Origin: a virus
Virus record (IMG/VR): IMGVR_UViG_3300030329_002491
Span: 1 to 23,018 of that record
Length of the DNA stretch: 23,018 bases
Reading direction: 5' to 3' (one strand)
Part shown: positions 12,009 through 20,549 of the stretch, piece after piece
How the letters are laid out: the number at the start of each line of letters is the position of its first letter
Numbering within the stretch: position 1 is the first letter of the stretch
Program-made: the position numbers and the translations under genes
Notes under the pieces: model-generated
What the model saw: only the letters and a program-made list of their open reading frames with translations
The model's database searches: none
Told to the model about the DNA's origin: nothing

Positions 12009-13136
12009 ATGGCAATTAACTTTGACCAAGCAAACTCTTGGACTAGACAGCTTATTGAAGCCGAACTGAAAAGTTCGTTCGGCAAAACTAAACCTCTTTT
12101 GACATTCCTTGCCGGTCAAACCGTGGCCGACTTTGGTTCACGTCTTGGCGATCCCAGTATGGGAACCGTCCTTGGTGGCAAGGCTGTTGGTAAAGCCACA
12201 CTGCGTTCGCAGCTTGGTTCATATCAGCATCAAGTTCGTTACCAATCTTCAGAACCAGATGCGGCAAGTGCCGTTCAGTTGGACGATGCTACTCCGGTTG
12301 CGTCAGTCTTTGCTGATGATCTGGTCAAGCAATTCGCAACTCGATGGACAGAGTTCGATTCGCCGTTGCGTGTTCGTGAAGATCGTGTAGAGCAGGCGCA
12401 AGGTGAACTCCAGGTTCGCGCACTCTTAGAAGAGGCGTTGGACATGGGATTCAACAAGCACCTCAAGAAGCACCAGTCCAGTCTATGGACAGGAACGCTT
12501 ACCGAAGCACAGCAAAGTGCTGAAACGTGGCAGGACTATATCGGCATTGACCATATGACCGATGGCTCCGGCTCCGATTTCTACGGTGGTATTGACCGTT
12601 CGGTAGAGACTGTTCTTCAAGGTAACGAGGTAACTGGTACTACGCTGACATCTGCTGGCGTGTTAACCAGTGATGTCATCAACCTTCGCATGATTCGTGA
12701 AGTAATTACCAATCCAACCTATGGCGGTATCGGCAATAAGATGGCCGGTGCGGGCAAGTTGGTTATCACGACTCCTGCATTGTGGAATACCCTTGCAAAT
12801 GAAGCCGAAGGCAAGCATCGTATCAATCATAGCACGGAAGGTATTCCGGGCATGTTGACCGATACAAGCACCGCCTTCCCAATCATTCACAAGGATACAT
12901 CCTCTATCGTTTACGACGAGGATTGCCCAGCGGAATGTTGCTACGTTCTTACCCCCGAGGTCATGGTGTTCGAGATCATGCCGGGCAAGAACTTCTCAAT
13001 TGACCAATGGCAAGCCAAGTGGCGTAACGATGAGGGTGGAGCCAAGTATTGGTACACGCTTATTCGTGCCAAGACTCGCTTCACATGCTATCGACCTGAC
13101 TTGCAGGTCAAGATCACAACCTTGGACGCAAGTTAA
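12009..13136 (+). CDS. major capsid protein
   Basis: The 375-residue main shell protein, assigned from position, size and a following transcription terminator typical of highly expressed structural genes. Features seen include a short N-terminal arm, a beta-rich mid-section (VRYQSSEPDAASAVQLDD), a charged helix (EEALDMGFNKHLKKHQ) and a C-terminal Trp/Tyr-rich end (WQAKWRNDEGGAKYWYTLI). These fit a HK97-fold coat protein, but no single motif proves it. The ribosome site AAGGAG is presented in a hairpin loop eight bases before the ATG. The next gene follows a terminator. Confidence 0.8.
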   Translation: MAINFDQANSWTRQLIEAELKSSFGKTKPLLTFLAGQTVADFGSRLGDPSMGTVLGGKAVGKATLRSQLGSYQHQVRYQSSEPDAASAVQLDDATPVASVFADDLVKQFATRWTEFDSPLRVREDRVEQAQGELQVRALLEEALDMGFNKHLKKHQSSLWTGTLTEAQQSAETWQDYIGIDHMTDGSGSDFYGGIDRSVETVLQGNEVTGTTLTSAGVLTSDVINLRMIREVITNPTYGGIGNKMAGAGKLVITTPALWNTLANEAEGKHRINHSTEGIPGMLTDTSTAFPIIHKDTSSIVYDEDCPAECCYVLTPEVMVFEIMPGKNFSIDQWQAKWRNDEGGAKYWYTLIRAKTRFTCYRPDLQVKITTLDAS

Positions 13137-13152
13137 CACTCCTCCATCTGTG

Positions 13153-13193
13153 GTGTAGGGCCGTCCTTCGGGGCGGCTCACACCCTTTTTTTA
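13153..13193 (+). terminator. strong terminator after major capsid gene
   Basis: Hairpin with a TTCG tetraloop: GCCGTCC TTCG GGGCGGC, extended by GGTGT and ACACC arms, then seven T residues (13187-13193). It would limit read-through from the capsid gene into the decoration-like genes. Confidence 0.75.
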
Positions 13194-13209
13194 TAAGGAC
13201 GAAAAAATT

Positions 13210-13929
13210 ATGTCTTTCGACGGAACAGCACAATTACCTGTCGGGTCTAGTAAAGCTAGACATAGCCTTTACGAATCGTTTGATCGCACGGTTGCACTTA
13301 ATGCTGACATTTTGAACTCTGCCGAATCAACACGCATGATTGCAAATGCGAACTTTGAGCTTCTCGGAACCAACGCAAGTACTGGCGACGTTACGCTTGA
13401 TGTTGACGGCGGTATCAAGTGCGAAACAGATGGTGCTTCAGGTGATGAAAATATCATTCTTCCCCACCTTGACTCCGGTCAAACAACGTGGACATCCACG
13501 ACTTGGGATACCGAGGATGAACTCGGTTGGGGATGCGTGATCAAGACTGGATCAAGCATTGCAGACACAACAATTTGGGCTGGCTTGAAGCTGACCAATA
13601 CTGATGTGATTGCGACTGACGCTGATCAGGCTTTCTTTCGCTACAACCCAAGTGAAAACAGTGGTAAGTGGCAGCTAACAACGTCCAACGCAGGAACCGA
13701 CACAACTCGGGCAGTTGGCCCGGCGGTAGCTGCAAGCACGACGTATTACCTGTCAATCAAAATCAACTCGGCGTTCGACGTGTCCTATACGGTCAATGAA
13801 ACTACTGGTATCGCCAGCACTGCCGTGAGAACCGGCATCGACCTTATCCCCTACATTGGGATTTCGGCTGAAGCTGCTGCTGCCAAGCATTTTTATGTCC
13901 GAAAAACATGGATTAGCAAGGCTTATTAA
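13210..13929 (+). CDS. decoration-like structural protein 1, 239 aa
   Basis: A probable virion surface protein: beta-rich, Gly/Ala/Thr-rich, no cysteine cluster, and located just after the capsid gene behind a terminator. It is a clear paralog of the next protein. Shared stretches include LGTN and GGI near residues 55-75, GASGDENIILPHLDSGQTTW, WGCVIKTGS, VAASTTYYLSI and the end VRKTWISKAY. The pattern looks like a jelly-roll or concanavalin-like fold (inference). AAGGA lies about ten bases before the ATG. A second hairpin terminator follows the gene. Confidence 0.6.
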   Translation: MSFDGTAQLPVGSSKARHSLYESFDRTVALNADILNSAESTRMIANANFELLGTNASTGDVTLDVDGGIKCETDGASGDENIILPHLDSGQTTWTSTTWDTEDELGWGCVIKTGSSIADTTIWAGLKLTNTDVIATDADQAFFRYNPSENSGKWQLTTSNAGTDTTRAVGPAVAASTTYYLSIKINSAFDVSYTVNETTGIASTAVRTGIDLIPYIGISAEAAAAKHFYVRKTWISKAY

Positions 13930-13953
13930 ACATGCACCGGTTTCGGTGTCCCA

Positions 13954-13988
13954 GTCGGAGTGGCCCCAACGGCGTCACTTCGGCTTTT
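13954..13988 (+). terminator. terminator after first decoration-like gene
   Basis: Stem GTCGGAGTG (13954-13962) and CACTTCGGC (13976-13984), all positions paired with two G-T wobbles, then TTTT. A second short hairpin CACCG/CGGTG lies just upstream. Confidence 0.6.
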
Positions 13989-14005
13989 AACAAAGGAGTT
14001 TTCTT

Positions 14006-14743
14006 ATGAGTACCTTCGGGAAATACGGACTAGCATACAGGGACGCCGCCCCTCTTGGCAGATATCGGTTACATGACCAGTTAACCCAGATACCGCAGTT
14101 GAATGCGAACGTAGACAATCCCTACGCGCATCGTTATTTGGAACTACAGGGAACCAATGCGGCAAACTCGGACATCACCCTTAACACGGGTGGTGGAATC
14201 AGGGTTAGAACTGCTGGCGCGTCTGCCGATCAAGCAGTTATTACCGTCCACAAGGACACGGGCCAATCAGCGTGGGACGGTACTCGATGGCAAGTCACCA
14301 AGGAAATTTCGTTTGGATGCGTGTTCAAGACCGATAGTGATGTTGACAACCTGATTATAAACGCAGGTTTCAAGGCCAGAGAAGCCGCGATATCCGGTGC
14401 TGGTGAACTTGCAACGGGTCACAGTAACCACAAGGCGATCTTGTTTTACGATTCTGAATCTGACGGTGGACGATTCCAGTTTGTATCCAGTATTGGCGGT
14501 GCTGATACTGTTGCCGATGTTCCCTTGATGAAGGTTGCGGCGTCAACAACGTACACGTTTGGCATCGTTATCACTCCTGATTACGAACCTGTGTATACGA
14601 TCATGGATGAGAACCAGTCGATCACCTACAAAGGCCCGGCGATTGACTCAGGAAATACTCAGCCGTATTTCGGGATGGAAGCTCAAGAGGCTTCGGTGAA
14701 GACGACGTACCTCAGAGAGATGTGGATTTCCCGAAAATACTAG
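14006..14743 (+). CDS. decoration-like structural protein 2, paralog of protein 1, 245 aa
   Basis: Aligns end to end with the preceding protein: QGTNAANSDITL, GGGIRVRTAGAS, HKDTGQSAWDGTRW, FGCVFKTDS, VAASTTYTFGIVI and the terminal YLREMWISRKY match the same places in the neighbour. The two are therefore tandem paralogs. They probably decorate the capsid or form a shell-associated pair. AAAGGAG lies eight bases before the ATG. Unlike the first copy, no terminator follows; the adaptor candidate starts nine bases later, which suggests this gene begins the next transcription unit or read-through. Confidence 0.6.
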   Translation: MSTFGKYGLAYRDAAPLGRYRLHDQLTQIPQLNANVDNPYAHRYLELQGTNAANSDITLNTGGGIRVRTAGASADQAVITVHKDTGQSAWDGTRWQVTKEISFGCVFKTDSDVDNLIINAGFKAREAAISGAGELATGHSNHKAILFYDSESDGGRFQFVSSIGGADTVADVPLMKVAASTTYTFGIVITPDYEPVYTIMDENQSITYKGPAIDSGNTQPYFGMEAQEASVKTTYLREMWISRKY

Positions 14744-14752
14744 GGGGTTGTT

Positions 14753-15646
14753 ATGAATGTCGGAGAGTTGGTTACTAATGTTCGTCTTGCGGCAAACATG
14801 GACGAGAACCAGGCTTCCAAGGCTGACATCATGACCGCCGCGAATTATGCGGGTAACGTGTTTGTCAATGAAACTCGGTGCGTCATAACGTCATTTACCA
14901 AGACTCTTACTCAATATCTTTCGGAAGTTGACCTGAGCAATATCTACGGACTCCGCAAGGAGTTCCTGATCAGCATAGAGCTTGGCCTTAAGGATCGAAG
15001 TTCGTGGTCTGACGCAACCGATTACATTCTGAGGGATCTTGTCCAAGGCCGTGGCACTGGTGGAACCCCTGCCACAGCAGATACATTCTTTTACAAATGT
15101 GTTAAGGCCCATAGAAGTTCTGATAACACAAACGAGCCGGGAAGCACTGCTGGCAATGAGTTCTGGACTAGGGTTCATACGAAGATTGGCGATCCGATGG
15201 AAGGCCCGATCTCGTTTGAGGAAATGCGACGAAAGTTCAACGGCTCAGGCGTAACGGACGAACCGTCGTTCTATGGCTTTGATGATGCCGATACGCTGCA
15301 TGTGTATCCAGCACCTGATGTCGCCTATGAACTTAAGGGCCGGTTCTACGACGACTTCTCGACGGTTGACTCCACCTCGTCAGATGGTTTTGAACTAAAT
15401 ATCCCTGATCGTTATATCCAGCCGGTGGTATGGGAGGGAATACCAGCGTTGCTGGCGGCAGGGTCGCCCGATGCGTTGGCGAGTGATCCGCTGTGGCTTC
15501 GCTTTACAAGGGAGTCTATCCCACGGGTCAGGAACAGGGTGCATAGCGGGCGAAAGTTCAGACGAAAGATAGATCAAACTCCCTACTTTTCTGGTGGACG
15601 ATTCGGCAGTTACAGCAGGCGCGAGTTTTTTAACGAGGGCAAATAA
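14753..15646 (+). CDS. head-tail adaptor candidate with carbohydrate-binding-like insertion
   Basis: A 297-residue protein placed after the capsid genes where head-completion or adaptor proteins are usual. The N-terminal helical part (residues 1-60, MDENQASKADIMTAANYAG) and the later HVYPAPDVAYELKGRFY (183-199) fit an adaptor body. Between them, residues 85-141 look like a small carbohydrate-binding module: WSDATDYILRDLVQG, YKCVKAH, SSDNTNEPGS and NEFWTRV, with a pattern similar to chitin-binding type-3/CBM5-12 domains. The start is behind AGGGGG five bases upstream. The adaptor role and the module are both inference from pattern. Confidence 0.6.
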   Translation: MNVGELVTNVRLAANMDENQASKADIMTAANYAGNVFVNETRCVITSFTKTLTQYLSEVDLSNIYGLRKEFLISIELGLKDRSSWSDATDYILRDLVQGRGTGGTPATADTFFYKCVKAHRSSDNTNEPGSTAGNEFWTRVHTKIGDPMEGPISFEEMRRKFNGSGVTDEPSFYGFDDADTLHVYPAPDVAYELKGRFYDDFSTVDSTSSDGFELNIPDRYIQPVVWEGIPALLAAGSPDALASDPLWLRFTRESIPRVRNRVHSGRKFRRKIDQTPYFSGGRFGSYSRREFFNEGK

Positions 15647-15648
15647 GT

Positions 15649-16512
15649 ATGTCTATCTCACTTGTTAAAGGATACAAAGCCAGGATAACGTCCCCCATTA
15701 CTGGGGTACGATGGCAGCAAGCAAGAATAAATACGAATAGTCCAATATTCGATGTGTCTGGAACAAAAGATTCGTCCCGATCTGGAACTCCTATGCTGAT
15801 TTCGGGGCTTCCTACTATAGACGTTACCCTTGCTGGTGTCGCCAAGCATTCAACTACTGCAACGGAAACGTATGGTAGGGGATACAATACTGATATTAAG
15901 CAATACGATGGATCAACGGCATTAGCAAGCCCACATATCAAGCCTTACGAATGGACGTTGCGTCGTGTATGGAATCTTGAAGATGTAACTGGCGCTGGCG
16001 ATCCAACCGCTGATGCCGCAGCAGGTGCGCGTTCACGAAGTTTCATGTGGTCAACGCCAATAACATATTTGACTATGAGTGCATGGTTGAAAACTGCTTC
16101 GTCATCTCCAAAGCATTGGCTTGCAAGTCCAATGGGGTTTAATGCAAGTTTGGATAATGTTGGAACGCTTAAGGTAAACACGACTGGGTTGGGTGGCGCA
16201 ATTATTCGTTCCACTCCCACATCATTTGATACGCGAAACGGTTTTGTAAATATGCAAATTGATGCCGTACTGTCAGGGTTAATCGAATATACTGGAGGGA
16301 ACTCCGATTACGGTGATATCTTTGAGGATACAGAAAATGCAGTTAAAGTGCCTCCGCGAGGTGCTACAACCATTGACTTTGCCACGGACGATAGCGGTGA
16401 AACTTTGGGTGGTACAGCAATCGTGTATGACGTGACATTACGGGGATCTCGTAAACAGGACGCACTGATCAGGGTCGAAGCAAGGCATCGTTATGACAGT
16501 CTTGCATCTTAG
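15649..16512 (+). CDS. unrecognised virion protein, 287 aa
   Basis: Located in the structural gene order. Serine, threonine and glycine rich, probably beta-rich, and without signal peptide, membrane helix or cysteines. Visible stretches include DVTLAGVAKHSTT near residues 58-70, a WSTPITYLTMSAWL hydrophobic stretch near 134-147, and the C-terminal VTLRGSRKQDALIRVEARHRY. A tail-tube or neck role is possible but I have no motif for it. The ATG at 15649 follows the preceding stop by two bases; GAGGG lies nine bases before it. Confidence 0.6.
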   Translation: MSISLVKGYKARITSPITGVRWQQARINTNSPIFDVSGTKDSSRSGTPMLISGLPTIDVTLAGVAKHSTTATETYGRGYNTDIKQYDGSTALASPHIKPYEWTLRRVWNLEDVTGAGDPTADAAAGARSRSFMWSTPITYLTMSAWLKTASSSPKHWLASPMGFNASLDNVGTLKVNTTGLGGAIIRSTPTSFDTRNGFVNMQIDAVLSGLIEYTGGNSDYGDIFEDTENAVKVPPRGATTIDFATDDSGETLGGTAIVYDVTLRGSRKQDALIRVEARHRYDSLAS

Positions 16513-16521
16513 GGGTTTGTA

Positions 16522-16887
16522 ATGGCTAACGCTGATCCTGAATTTGATAAAAACAGGGAAGACTTGCAAGAATTGCAAGATTCTAGTGACGAAGTAGATG
16601 TTTTTGTGGAAAACAATTCCATTGTTCAACCTGGAACCAACGTCGATATATCTAACGACAGCAGTGATACTGGGACGGCTAGTCAAGGTGTAGTGGTAAG
16701 CAAGCTCGACGATTTGCTTCGTAATTCGACTGATCATCACCGCGAATTTATCGAGAGATTTGACAATATAGATATGAGAATGCAATTGTTGGAGGATCGG
16801 ATTCAACGGCAGGATGAAACATTGAATAAATTATTTGGGGTTATTGAGCTATTAGGTGAAGAAGATACGGGGACTTATTTCGTATGA
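16522..16887 (+). CDS. small coiled-coil protein, 121 aa
   Basis: Acidic protein with an N-terminal Glu/Asp-rich segment (residues 5-30), a low-complexity linker, and a probable coiled coil from about residue 62 to 112 (FIERFDNIDMRMQLLEDRIQ, then DETLNKLFGVIELL). The start has AGGGG six bases upstream. Its stop overlaps the next start as ATGA. The role is unknown. A chaperone or structural linker is conceivable from composition only. Confidence 0.6.
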   Translation: MANADPEFDKNREDLQELQDSSDEVDVFVENNSIVQPGTNVDISNDSSDTGTASQGVVVSKLDDLLRNSTDHHREFIERFDNIDMRMQLLEDRIQRQDETLNKLFGVIELLGEEDTGTYFV

Positions 16888-17774
16888 ACGATCCAGGTAA
16901 TCCAAAAAATAGAGATGACACTCCGAATCTTGGCAGGCGAATACTTGTCAAGCATGACTTTTATAGTAAAGACCGAAGCCGAGCTACCAGGGTCAGGCAT
17001 CGTGTGTCAGTAAAAACCTTCAGTGACGTTCTCAAATTAGCTTCTCAAACAGATGATCGTGAAGTTGCTATCGGTGGACAGCATGGAACTCTTGGCCTTA
17101 AATCACGAACGGTTGAATGGCTCGATGGGCAACGGGCCATTGTTATAGACGAATACGGGAATACGGATATTAGCGGAAAGGCCAGAAATAGATCCACCCA
17201 AAAGGCAAAGGATTTAAATAACAGCGTATTCACTATTACCCCCAGAAGAATGGACGTTCCATGGTATACGATTACTGATACCGCAGATGTAGTTAAGATA
17301 TCCAAGCCAGTGCTTCCTGCCGACGCAAGGATTCAGGAGCGACCGCAGAATAATTCTGGTTATCGGAGGCAGTTGCATTATTTTTTGATACGAATCCCTT
17401 TTTCGTTGTCAAAAACGCCTCTTACCCCAGAGGTGATGAATATGGTTGGGCATACCAATACGAATAAATACAATATCGCCGGTGTCAAATGGCAGCCGTA
17501 TCACGTTATTTTCAATTTAGGCGAGGTAAAGGTTATTACTGATCCCGCAGGTGTAAGGAAATTTACAGGCGAATACATTTTCCAATGTATGTCAGATACG
17601 ACATTTACAGGTCAAGAATTAGATAAGGAAGCGAAAAGGGAAGTGCTATTGAGAAGCCCAGAGGGGTTTCGGAGATTGGTATGCACAGTGATTGAGAAAG
17701 ACGGTCTTAATAAAGTGAGGTACTACAAAGTGCCAATAGTAGAGTCGCTTAAATATGCAGATTTGAGAACGTAA
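16884..17774 (+). CDS. unrecognised structural protein, 296 aa
   Basis: A basic protein with a probably disordered N-terminus (NDPGNPKNRDD) and a beta-rich remainder, including GGQHGTLGLKSRTVEWLDGQ (residues 65-84), PWYTITDTADVV, YHVIFNLGEVKVITDP and EYIFQCMSD. I do not recognise the fold. It overlaps the preceding gene by an ATGA and is joined to the next gene by a TAATG overlap. The cluster 16522-18331 therefore reads as one coupled group. It may contribute to the tail or baseplate. Confidence 0.55.
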   Translation: MNDPGNPKNRDDTPNLGRRILVKHDFYSKDRSRATRVRHRVSVKTFSDVLKLASQTDDREVAIGGQHGTLGLKSRTVEWLDGQRAIVIDEYGNTDISGKARNRSTQKAKDLNNSVFTITPRRMDVPWYTITDTADVVKISKPVLPADARIQERPQNNSGYRRQLHYFLIRIPFSLSKTPLTPEVMNMVGHTNTNKYNIAGVKWQPYHVIFNLGEVKVITDPAGVRKFTGEYIFQCMSDTTFTGQELDKEAKREVLLRSPEGFRRLVCTVIEKDGLNKVRYYKVPIVESLKYADLRT

Positions 17775-18331
17775 TGAGTTTTATTGATCGTACTATACTA
17801 GACCGTATTGGCAACGAGGAAGTGGAACTTCGTGAAGCTATCGGTGCGATTAGGGATGCAATATTTGATTTGGATGACGCCATTGCTGAAGTTCGTGACC
17901 AGGGTCATAGTGGTGAACAGCAACTTAGTCAATTCCCGGCGTTGATTACCGGCAGCACTTTAATTACTGGTGCTGATGCGCGATGGGTGTATGATTTTCA
18001 ACAGGTATCTTTAACCAAAACCGGGAAGGTAGAGGTTCTAACTGAAACGACTCGTAAAGGAGGAATTCTTGGCGATGTCGTGCAGGGGAAGGCGTACAAT
18101 ATTTCGGAATCTACGAACACTCCAAAGCCGACAACAGTAACGGAGTCTTGGTATGTAAGTGGCGTAGATGTTCACGGCGCGTCTTATCGTGGAACGAGCT
18201 TTCAGCCAAGGCCGATTGGTTTTAGTGTCTTTGGTGACGTTGTATTGATGATGGCTTGGAGTGTCGGAGAACACATTTTGTATTTGTTTGATCGTCCTAA
18301 TCCTCACGATGGTAATTGTTCGGGCGCATAA
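17774..18331 (+). CDS. virion-associated protein with ITGS and NPHDGNC motifs, 185 aa
   Basis: A short N-terminal charged helix (residues 13-43) is followed by a beta-rich domain. Recognisable landmarks are ITGST-ADARWVYDFQQV (about 58-77), AYNISE, a GVDVHGASYRG / SFQPRPIG stretch and the end FDRPNPHDGNC. I recall similar landmark order in proteins of planctomycete-associated phages, but cannot name the family. There is no clear ribosome site; the ATG overlaps the previous stop as TAATG, suggesting re-initiation. The stop is TAA at 18329-18331. Confidence 0.55.
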   Translation: MSFIDRTILDRIGNEEVELREAIGAIRDAIFDLDDAIAEVRDQGHSGEQQLSQFPALITGSTLITGADARWVYDFQQVSLTKTGKVEVLTETTRKGGILGDVVQGKAYNISESTNTPKPTTVTESWYVSGVDVHGASYRGTSFQPRPIGFSVFGDVVLMMAWSVGEHILYLFDRPNPHDGNCSGA

Positions 18332-20121
18332 TGAGCGGAAACATTGTACGGATGGCATGTTGTTGCAAGATACCAACGGAAATACCGTCTGGCGGTGACT
18401 GCGATCCTTGTAGTTGCCAACCGGATGTATTGCAGGTCAAGTTAAGTGGTATATCTTATTGCAAGGGGGCGAGTGATAATTTCTGGAGAGTCGGTAGTAC
18501 CGGCGCAGGCGCTTCGGACAGTGGTTATGTTTTTGAATTGGATTCGAGCCAAATAAACTCTACCTTCAAACTTGATAGATATGCCACAATATCAAGACCC
18601 AGCCATTCAAGCCATGGCGTGGCGTTATACAAAGGCGTTTTTGAGGGCAAGTACGGGACAATAATGAATGATGCCGGAAGTCTAGGAATGAGTGATGTTG
18701 ACACATGGAATAGAGTAAAAAACGAACTGAAGTTTGGAGTAGAAGCGTATGCAAAAAAACATGATATACCGTATGGTATTGTCGAAAGTACCATGCCGCC
18801 CAATCTTATTAAACTCCGGACAGGGCAGGGACTCGAAGAAGAAATTTGGATGTATCTCGATCCCGTGACACGTCTACCTTGGGTGAAAGAAAGCACTAAT
18901 CATGGGCCGCCATGCGGGCATTTGTTTACTGGTGACGGGATTGTAGTAGCCAATATTGGGGTATTGGAGATTGATGTAGGTCTTAACCCTGACTGTAAAA
19001 CTATATACGGAATTTCGGCTGTGGTTCATTTCGGTGAATCCTTTTTCCCGGGGCATATTGCGGGACACCCTGACGACGATTGGGAAAGAAATGGTAGTGA
19101 AATTCCGTTTTTTGCTGAAGCAACGGAAGAGGACAGTGGTGCTGGAGCGCCATATGACTATTCTTATTATTCTGAAATTGTTGATGTCGCAACGGGAGAG
19201 AAAAGTGAAAATCAAGAACCTTTAACTAACTACGATACTGGGAAACGAGAACATAGGTTTGCTTATATATTCAACAATAACGTGATACATTATTCGAGAT
19301 GCGGATTTGCATCACGGTCAGGCCCGAAAATCGATGGTGAGTTCGAGAGAAGGAAAGGATCTATTGAATCGATGCAAGGTGACACATGGCCTATACCTCG
19401 TTATGGGGCTGCAAGAATATTTAGCTACAGCAGTATTTCAAGCGGCGCTCCAGCCGTATTAATTGCTCAGGACGCAACCAATACTTTAAGTTTAGATGAC
19501 TGCAAGGATGGCACACGAAGCCAAAAATTTGGAACGGTAGAAAAGATACCGACGGGGACTTCTTTTGCTTATCCAGATCCTCCGTTTGGTGATGGGACAG
19601 CGAAAGTTCTTCAATTCAAAGATGAAACCCATGCCTGCAAGCCTGCAAAGGTAAAGGTGACGTTCAGTTCACGCACTGCATGTAGTTCATGTTTCATTAT
19701 TGACACAGGCAAATGGGCCACTGTAAATACGGATTACCTTCCCGGTACTTATACGCTTTCCAATAGGGTTGGTTTATCAACTGATAGTTGCACCAAACAT
19801 GTATATAGAACGGCATCTGCTGTGAATTTGTCTAAGCTGAATACGTTTTCCGATACATGCTCCACTCCTACATCCCCGGCAACAGCTACGGAAACTGGAA
19901 ATATACAGGTATCTTTAACTTGGGACGAGGAGGATAATGAGTGGAAAGTTAACAATGTAAAAGTGTACCAGAAATCCTGCCATTTTAATACTGGTACGGG
20001 AGATTTCGATTTAAATACTCCTATACCCAACGGGTACGACTTGTCTGGCGAGGTGTGCGTTATTGGTTGTAGTGCTGGCTACTACGCTGGAACTGTGACG
20101 GTGAATTTGGAGCCAGCGTAA
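18331..20121 (+). CDS. Cys-rich virion protein, 596 aa
   Basis: A large protein with 19 cysteines, including an N-terminal MACCCK and CDPCSC cluster (residues 8-25), CSSC in the C-terminal third and VCVIGC close to the end. Segments between are beta-rich and Ser/Gly-rich. A Cys-rich N-terminus next to a receptor or tail gene could hold a metal site or disulfides formed after release; neither is proven. The start at 18331 is chosen because TAATG overlaps the previous stop; the earlier in-frame start at 18316 lies inside the previous gene. Followed by another TAATG overlap. Confidence 0.6.
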   Translation: MSGNIVRMACCCKIPTEIPSGGDCDPCSCQPDVLQVKLSGISYCKGASDNFWRVGSTGAGASDSGYVFELDSSQINSTFKLDRYATISRPSHSSHGVALYKGVFEGKYGTIMNDAGSLGMSDVDTWNRVKNELKFGVEAYAKKHDIPYGIVESTMPPNLIKLRTGQGLEEEIWMYLDPVTRLPWVKESTNHGPPCGHLFTGDGIVVANIGVLEIDVGLNPDCKTIYGISAVVHFGESFFPGHIAGHPDDDWERNGSEIPFFAEATEEDSGAGAPYDYSYYSEIVDVATGEKSENQEPLTNYDTGKREHRFAYIFNNNVIHYSRCGFASRSGPKIDGEFERRKGSIESMQGDTWPIPRYGAARIFSYSSISSGAPAVLIAQDATNTLSLDDCKDGTRSQKFGTVEKIPTGTSFAYPDPPFGDGTAKVLQFKDETHACKPAKVKVTFSSRTACSSCFIIDTGKWATVNTDYLPGTYTLSNRVGLSTDSCTKHVYRTASAVNLSKLNTFSDTCSTPTSPATATETGNIQVSLTWDEEDNEWKVNNVKVYQKSCHFNTGTGDFDLNTPIPNGYDLSGEVCVIGCSAGYYAGTVTVNLEPA

Positions 20122-20549
20122 TGGATTTTCTTGTTCGTGGTGACAACCAGGAGCTTCGTCGCGTAGAGGTAAAGGACGAATGGGGTGACGGGTACGCAGT
20201 GTTCGACTGCGAAAAGGAACAGGTTATAGAGAGTTTTATTAAATGCAAGACCTTCGAGCCGAAAATTCCAGAGCCAAAGGATGAAGTTGTAGATGAGGTT
20301 GTAGATGAAGTTGTGCCGAAGGCTCCAAAGCGAACGGTGAAAACGATTGTCGAGGGTGCTGCGAAACTGATAAAGGCAGAGGCGAACATCGGAATGGCTT
20401 CCCATGAAATTGTAACCGATAGGTATTCAATATGTAATTCATGCGATACCAACAATAATGGTCGTTGTGAAGGTTCAGGTGGCTGCGGATGCTGGATAGC
20501 ACCAAAGATCCGACTATTAAAAGAAACATGTCCGAAAGGTAAATGGTAA
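20121..20549 (+). CDS. small protein with DEVV repeat and C-terminal Cys domain, 142 aa
   Basis: The middle carries DEVVDEVVDEVVPKAP (residues 54-69), from a 12-base tandem unit repeated three times. The C-terminal region (YSICNSCDTNNNGRC, GCGCWIAPKIRLL, then ETCPKGKW) is a compact Cys domain of a type I recall from phage proteins: Cys pairs, a GCGC centre and a CPxGKW end. Zinc or cluster binding is inferred. GGAG lies eight bases before the ATG, which also overlaps the previous stop as TAATG. The next start overlaps the stop in the same way. Function unknown. Confidence 0.6.
   Translation: MDFLVRGDNQELRRVEVKDEWGDGYAVFDCEKEQVIESFIKCKTFEPKIPEPKDEVVDEVVDEVVPKAPKRTVKTIVEGAAKLIKAEANIGMASHEIVTDRYSICNSCDTNNNGRCEGSGGCGCWIAPKIRLLKETCPKGKW
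20280..20315 (+). repeat. three 12-base tandem units in coding sequence
   Basis: GATGAAGTTGTA, GATGAGGTTGTA and GATGAAGTTGTG in tandem encode DEVV three times in the 20121-20549 gene. Expansion or loss of a unit would keep the frame. Confidence 0.7.
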
